From Chryseobacterium sp. Leaf201 (lineage in GTDB: Bacteria > Bacteroidota > Bacteroidia > Flavobacteriales > Weeksellaceae): a stretch of 35,594 bases of DNA. Positions within the stretch are counted from its first letter, which is position 1; every line of letters begins with the position of its first letter. The notes under the pieces were generated by a model, which saw only the letters and a list, made by a program, of their open reading frames with translations, did not search any database and had not been told where the DNA came from. The stretch is from contig NZ_LMKA01000077.1 of assembly GCF_001421435.1 (NCBI RefSeq), forward strand, positions 1 through 35,594, read 5' to 3'. A program made the translations under genes and the position numbers. Below, in pieces: positions 32,818 through 35,594 of this stretch.

Positions 32818-33252
32818 TTACCGCCGTTTCGACTGAAAGAATTCCCTGACAATGGAAGCGCATTCGTGTTCCATAATGCCGGTTACGATTTCCGTTTTCG
32901 GATGGAGGGTAAGGTGTTTATTGATAAATCCACGCTGTTCGTCCCTTGCTCCTATGACCACTCTTGAGATCTGCGACCAGGAAAGGGCTCCGGAACACAT
33001 GACACAGGGTTCCAGTGTTACATATAATGTGCAGTTTTTAAGGTATTTTCCGCCTAAAAAGTTGGCAGCGGAAGTGATGGCCTGCATTTCTGCATGGGCA
33101 GTAACATCATTAAGTGTTTCGGTAAGGTTATGCGCTCTTGCAATAACGCGGTTATTGGAAACAATCACACATCCGATCGGGACCTCATCTTTTTCAAAAG
33201 CGATTGTGGCTTCATTAAAAGCCATCTTCATAAAATATTCGTCGGTAAACAT
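32818..33252 (-). CDS. tadA: tRNA-specific adenosine deaminase-like nucleoside deaminase
   Basis: A 144-residue zinc-dependent deaminase. The zinc site is H53-A-E55 with C83 and C86 in LEPCVMCSGAL. The catalytic glutamate is E55. DEVPIGCVIV near residue 22 and VIGARDEQRGF are TadA-like. TadA converts A34 to inosine in tRNA-Arg(ACG) and is essential in most bacteria. A guanine or other nucleobase deaminase of the same family cannot be excluded. Its ATG overlaps the stop of the upstream TonB-C-like gene by one base (TAATG), so translation is coupled. Confidence 0.85.
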   Translation of the reverse strand: MFTDEYFMKMAFNEATIAFEKDEVPIGCVIVSNNRVIARAHNLTETLNDVTAHAEMQAITSAANFLGGKYLKNCTLYVTLEPCVMCSGALSWSQISRVVIGARDEQRGFINKHLTLHPKTEIVTGIMEHECASIVREFFQSKRR

Positions 33253-33875
33253 TAGTCGAAAGTCATGGTTAAGGGAAGCTTAAAACGGTATCTTACGTTA
33301 TTGCCTTTAAAAACAGCCGGAGCAAACTTTTCAGAAATGGAATAGAGTGCGATTTCAGCCTGCCTGTTGAAAGTGAAATTGGTTCCCTGTGCCTGGACGT
33401 CGCTAATGGTTCCGTCTTTTTCTACAATAAAAGCAACATTGGCTTTTACGGTTTTTTCATCCGCGTAGACGCCGTCTATATAAAATAGATTGGCCACTTC
33501 CTGCCTCAGTGCATTGATGCCTCCGGGATAATCCGCAGATTTTTCTGTTGTGGAGATCAGGTCCGGGTGATTGCCTGAGATCATGCCTCTGGTCTGAATT
33601 TTCCTGAGATCTTCCAGGTTTTTTACTTTCAGCAAAGCTCCGATCAGTGCCACATTTTCTATACTGTCCATTTTCTTCATGAAAAATACAAAGTCGCCTT
33701 TTATGGCATCCTTGGACAGGATATTGGTCTCGGCATCATACTTTTTCTTAAACTCATTATTAAGAAGCTGGCGGTGGTGGTTATAATAATTCTTTACATT
33801 CCTGAACTCCTCCGCCTGCTGCGAGAAGCAAAGGGATGAAATCATACAGAAAAGACAGAAAAAAAGAGGCTTCAC
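33252..33875 (-). CDS. Secreted protein with TonB C-terminal-like domain
   Basis: A 207-residue protein starting at a GTG. The first ATG inside (33845) would cut the signal peptide MKPLFFCLFCMISSLCFSQQ in half, so the GTG start is favoured. The middle is helical and charged. The C-terminal 90 residues resemble the TonB_C fold: YPGGINALRQEVANLF, VKANVAFIVEKDGTISDV, then AEIALYSISEKFAPAVFKGN and RYRFKLPLTM. It lacks the cytoplasmic start, membrane anchor and proline-rich arm of true TonB, so it probably does not transduce energy. Proteins of this shape are common in Chryseobacterium and of unknown role. It is cotranscribed with the tadA-like gene. Confidence 0.75.
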   Translation of the reverse strand: MKPLFFCLFCMISSLCFSQQAEEFRNVKNYYNHHRQLLNNEFKKKYDAETNILSKDAIKGDFVFFMKKMDSIENVALIGALLKVKNLEDLRKIQTRGMISGNHPDLISTTEKSADYPGGINALRQEVANLFYIDGVYADEKTVKANVAFIVEKDGTISDVQAQGTNFTFNRQAEIALYSISEKFAPAVFKGNNVRYRFKLPLTMTFD

Positions 33876-33927
33876 TTTGATATATTTATGTAAATGTAAT
33901 TAAATATTCTGAGATGTGATCACCTTC

Positions 33928-34848
33928 TCAGCTTTTCAGGTAGCTGTTCAGCGACTCCTGAAGGTGGTTGCGGATATCTTCTACCAAGTGTTCCGGTTCA
34001 AGGACCTGAACTTCTTTTCCGTAAGACAGGATCTCCTGCATAAAATCGTAGGTTGGGTGAAGAAAAAATTCAAAGAAAATTTCTTCCGGGGTTTCCCTGA
34101 TCTCTTTCTGCGACTGGTGGAGCGGGAAGCTTTTGATATATTCTCCCTGATGGCGGCTGCATTTAATCATGATTTTCTGAGGGTTTTGTTCCGCTAAATT
34201 CATTACGCCGAAGGCATTTTTAAAATGTTCCCTGAAATTGTATTTGTATTTTTCACGGAAACGGCTTTTTGTAACGTCCAGATAATTGATGCGGTCCAGT
34301 CCGAAGGATTTCAGCATTTTATCTTTCGTATCAATGGCAATCAGGTACCAGCGGTCTTTGGATTCTTTCAGGGCCAGCGGATGCACTTTCCGTGACGTCA
34401 TCAGCTTGTTTTTATAATTGTAATGCTCAAAGGAAACGATCCTTTTGTTACGGATGGCAAAGAAAAGGTCATAAAAATGCTCGACACCGGTGGGTTTTCT
34501 GCTTTCAAAAAAGATAAAATCTGCAAAATCCGGATGCACATTCAGCGCGTTGCTTACCTGAAAAGACTCCAGTAATTTCTGGTTATACTCATCCACTTCC
34601 ATGATCGGGCGGCTTTCGATGTAATAACGGTTGTCTCCTTTCTTTTTGTTGTGAATGGACAGGTTGAAAAGATTTGAAATCTCCCGGATATCCCTTTGCA
34701 GGGTACGGATCGAGTAGCCCTTGATTCCTGCGTCCTGGAATTCGAACGAGTTGAGTAGGTAGTCCTCCAGCTGAGAATAGGTAGCTGGGGAACTTTCCAG
34801 TCTCTTGATGATCAGGGCATATCTTGTCAGGTAAAAATCTTTTTTCAT
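33928..34848 (-). CDS. WYL domain transcriptional regulator (YafY-like)
   Basis: A 306-residue regulator. The N-terminal winged helix covers about residues 1-75, with SQLEDYLLNSF and the recognition segment YSIRTLQRDIREI. The WYL domain is centred on DRWYLIAID (WYL at 167-169) and continues through FGLDRINYLDV. A C-terminal WCX-type region follows, including LHPTYDFMQEILSYGKEVQVL. WYL domains bind nucleic acids or small ligands and often control genome defence or DNA-damage responses, but no such genes are seen in this window. A palindrome over its promoter suggests autoregulation. Confidence 0.92.
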   Translation of the reverse strand: MKKDFYLTRYALIIKRLESSPATYSQLEDYLLNSFEFQDAGIKGYSIRTLQRDIREISNLFNLSIHNKKKGDNRYYIESRPIMEVDEYNQKLLESFQVSNALNVHPDFADFIFFESRKPTGVEHFYDLFFAIRNKRIVSFEHYNYKNKLMTSRKVHPLALKESKDRWYLIAIDTKDKMLKSFGLDRINYLDVTKSRFREKYKYNFREHFKNAFGVMNLAEQNPQKIMIKCSRHQGEYIKSFPLHQSQKEIRETPEEIFFEFFLHPTYDFMQEILSYGKEVQVLEPEHLVEDIRNHLQESLNSYLKS

Positions 34849-34864
34849 CCGGGTATATTTTATG

Positions 34865-34913
34865 GCAGCTCTGCTGCGTTAATTTGGATCGAATGAAACG
34901 CAAAGCGTTTCAT
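34865..34913 (-). promoter_or_regulatory. Two hairpins in the leader of the WYL gene
   Basis: Perfect 9-base arms ATGAAACGC (34893-34901) and GCGTTTCAT (34905-34913) flank a 3-base loop, and a smaller GCAGC/GCTGC stem lies at 34865-34877. Both would be transcribed between the predicted start site near 34925 and the ATG at 34848. No T-run follows, so they are leader structures rather than terminators. Their role is unknown. Confidence 0.45.
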
Positions 34914-34930
34914 GATTAAAGTTTCTACCA

Positions 34931-34964
34931 CAAAGATATATGCTTAATGCGACAAAACGTGTCG
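34931..34964 (-). promoter_or_regulatory. Promoter and likely operator of the WYL gene
   Basis: On the minus strand, TATCTTTG at 34938-34931 is an exact TAnnTTTG match. Just upstream is a palindrome, CGACA (34950-34954), AAACG, TGTCG (34960-34964). Its position where the -33 contacts would fall suggests repressor binding, most simply by the WYL protein itself. Confidence 0.5.
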
Positions 34965-35075
34965 TGTTTTATTTTTTATTGAATTTTTGCAATTTAAAAT
35001 TAATAATTTTATACTTTTAAATTGTACTGTTTTTAGGGGAGTTTACACATACAATTATGCTTTAGGGTGTCATGT

Positions 35076-35210
35076 TCATATAACAGTAGAAATTCCCCTG
35101 TCTTTCTTTGGCATCTGCTTCTTTAGCTTTTTGTTCGCATCCAACCTGATCTGTTCTTCTTGAAAATTTTTGTAAGCTTCTTCGTATGCTTTAATGATAA
35201 TTCTTACCAT
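35076..35210 (-). CDS. Possible small basic protein, 44 residues
   Basis: An ATG at 35210 opens a 44-codon frame ending in TGA. The product is highly charged and lysine-rich (MVRIIIKAYEEAYKNFQEEQ at the start, then IRLDANKKLKKQMPKKDRG), with the regular spacing of an amphipathic helix. Its composition is more protein-like than a chance frame. I recognise no family. It lies about 20 bases after a minus-strand terminator and upstream of nothing obvious on its strand. Confidence 0.4.
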   Translation of the reverse strand: MVRIIIKAYEEAYKNFQEEQIRLDANKKLKKQMPKKDRGISTVI

Positions 35211-35223
35211 GCTTATTCGGCAT

Positions 35224-35251
35224 AAAAAAACGCCACCTTTTACAGGTGGCG
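35224..35251 (-). terminator. Terminator of the 79-residue ORF
   Basis: Perfect 8-base arms CGCCACCT (35231-35238) and AGGTGGCG (35244-35251) with a 5-base loop. The A-run at 35224-35230 gives seven T bases on the minus strand. It ends the unit containing the ORF at 35301-35540. Confidence 0.85.
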
Positions 35252-35300
35252 GTAGCTTTGTTTATCTGCTCCGAGGGAAGTTATTCATAAAATTTAATTT

Positions 35301-35540
35301 CTATTTCGATATTGCTAAATAACTAAACTTACCATTGATGAAGCAAAATTCTAAAATACCATATTTTTCTTTTTGTTTTAATACAATTTTGAAAAATTTC
35401 TCATTTAAAGCTGTTTCATTATTTTTTTTATATTCAGAATAAGAATTTTTATATACTTTACTTAAATTTTCTACTTTCAATTTTTTTGTTAATCTAAGTT
35501 TTTTCAATATTAAAGATACCTTTTTATTTAATGAGGTCAT
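35301..35540 (-). CDS. Hypothetical protein, 79 residues, AT-rich
   Basis: A 79-residue lysine-rich protein of no family I recognise. The first 45 residues are basic and helical (KKVSLILKKLRLTKKLKVEN), the end looks like two short beta strands (KYGILEFCFINGKFSYLAIS). It has no signal peptide or membrane segment. Codon choice and base composition are much more AT-rich than the hem, mre or gln genes, similar to the GLPGLI gene at the other end of the window. A good terminator follows, which supports a real gene. I see no clear promoter in the 54 bases left in the window. Confidence 0.5.
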   Translation of the reverse strand: MTSLNKKVSLILKKLRLTKKLKVENLSKVYKNSYSEYKKNNETALNEKFFKIVLKQKEKYGILEFCFINGKFSYLAISK

Positions 35541-35568
35541 TTAAACTTTTCTATAAAAAAGGCTTGCT

Positions 35569-35576
35569 TATTTTTG
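35569..35576 (+). promoter_or_regulatory. Possible -7 element for a gene beyond the window
   Basis: TATTTTTG matches TAnnTTTG 18 bases from the window end on the plus strand. The gene it might serve is not included, and a chance match is possible. Confidence 0.2.
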
Positions 35577-35594
35577 TGTTGCGAGACATAAAAA

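Noticed and set aside
32852..33283. A 143-residue plus-strand frame opposite the tadA-like gene
   Set aside because: Antisense to an intact deaminase with all zinc ligands; no domain recognised.
34589..34903. A 104-residue minus-strand frame overlapping the WYL gene start
   Set aside because: It is out of frame with the complete winged-helix domain and Pro/Arg-rich; a shadow.
1..35594. tRNA genes, CRISPR arrays, insertion sequences, phage or defence genes
   Set aside because: I looked through the intergenic regions and protein list and found no cloverleaf, regularly spaced repeat, transposase, integrase or recognised defence gene.

Overview
The window looks like a chromosomal segment of a flavobacterium in the Weeksellaceae, closest in style to Chryseobacterium or a near relative. 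The evidence is the gene content (GLPGLI, DUF4126, DUF4835/PorD, DUF5687 and DUF6909 families, type III glutamine synthetase, Bacteroidota-type omega subunit), -7 promoter elements of the form TAnnTTTG before many genes, and the near absence of Shine-Dalgarno sequences. Placement below family level is inference. I see no tRNA, rRNA, CRISPR array, transposase or phage gene.

Layout. 1-1130: an AT-rich accessory stretch with a GLPGLI-family secreted protein. 1138-3731, minus strand: a DUF4126 membrane protein, then a tatD-like/tcdA/rnpA group. 3828-9902, plus strand: a TetR-type regulator, then bamD, rpoZ, coaBC, a PorD-like gene and recN, joining outer-membrane assembly, transcription, CoA synthesis and DNA repair. 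10116-12333: a DUF5687 permease and its ABC ATPase. 12449-16461, minus strand: hemA-hemC-hemD-hemE of the C5 tetrapyrrole route. 16866-22534, plus strand: mreB-mreC-mreD-PBP2-rodA, a compact elongasome operon with overlapping genes. 22596-24103: a pentapeptide-repeat protein and a convergent NlpC/P60 lipoprotein. 24444-28614: divergent glutamine synthetase III and a DUF6909 protein. 28853-31620: convergent M1 and M23 metallopeptidases. 31627-31861: a short gene that appears broken by two frameshifts. 32020-34848: coaX, then on the minus strand a tadA-like deaminase, a TonB-C-like secreted protein and a WYL regulator. 34849-35594: AT-rich sequence with two small unrecognised ORFs.

Most of the window is housekeeping. 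Several genes serve envelope growth: bamD, the mre/PBP2/rodA operon, the NlpC/P60 and M23 hydrolases and the PorD-like protein. Two steps of CoA synthesis (coaX, coaBC) are present, and both enzymes show substitutions at residues normally essential in the wider families. The most interesting protein is the DUF6909 product. Its C-terminal half reads to me like a purine nucleoside phosphorylase/AMP nucleosidase domain with the key Glu and Asp retained, fused to a helical N-terminal half I do not recognise. Other points worth checking are the frameshifted gene beside the M23 peptidase, a palindrome at the WYL promoter with a partial copy elsewhere, a palindrome at the rnpA start, and the TTG start of PBP2.
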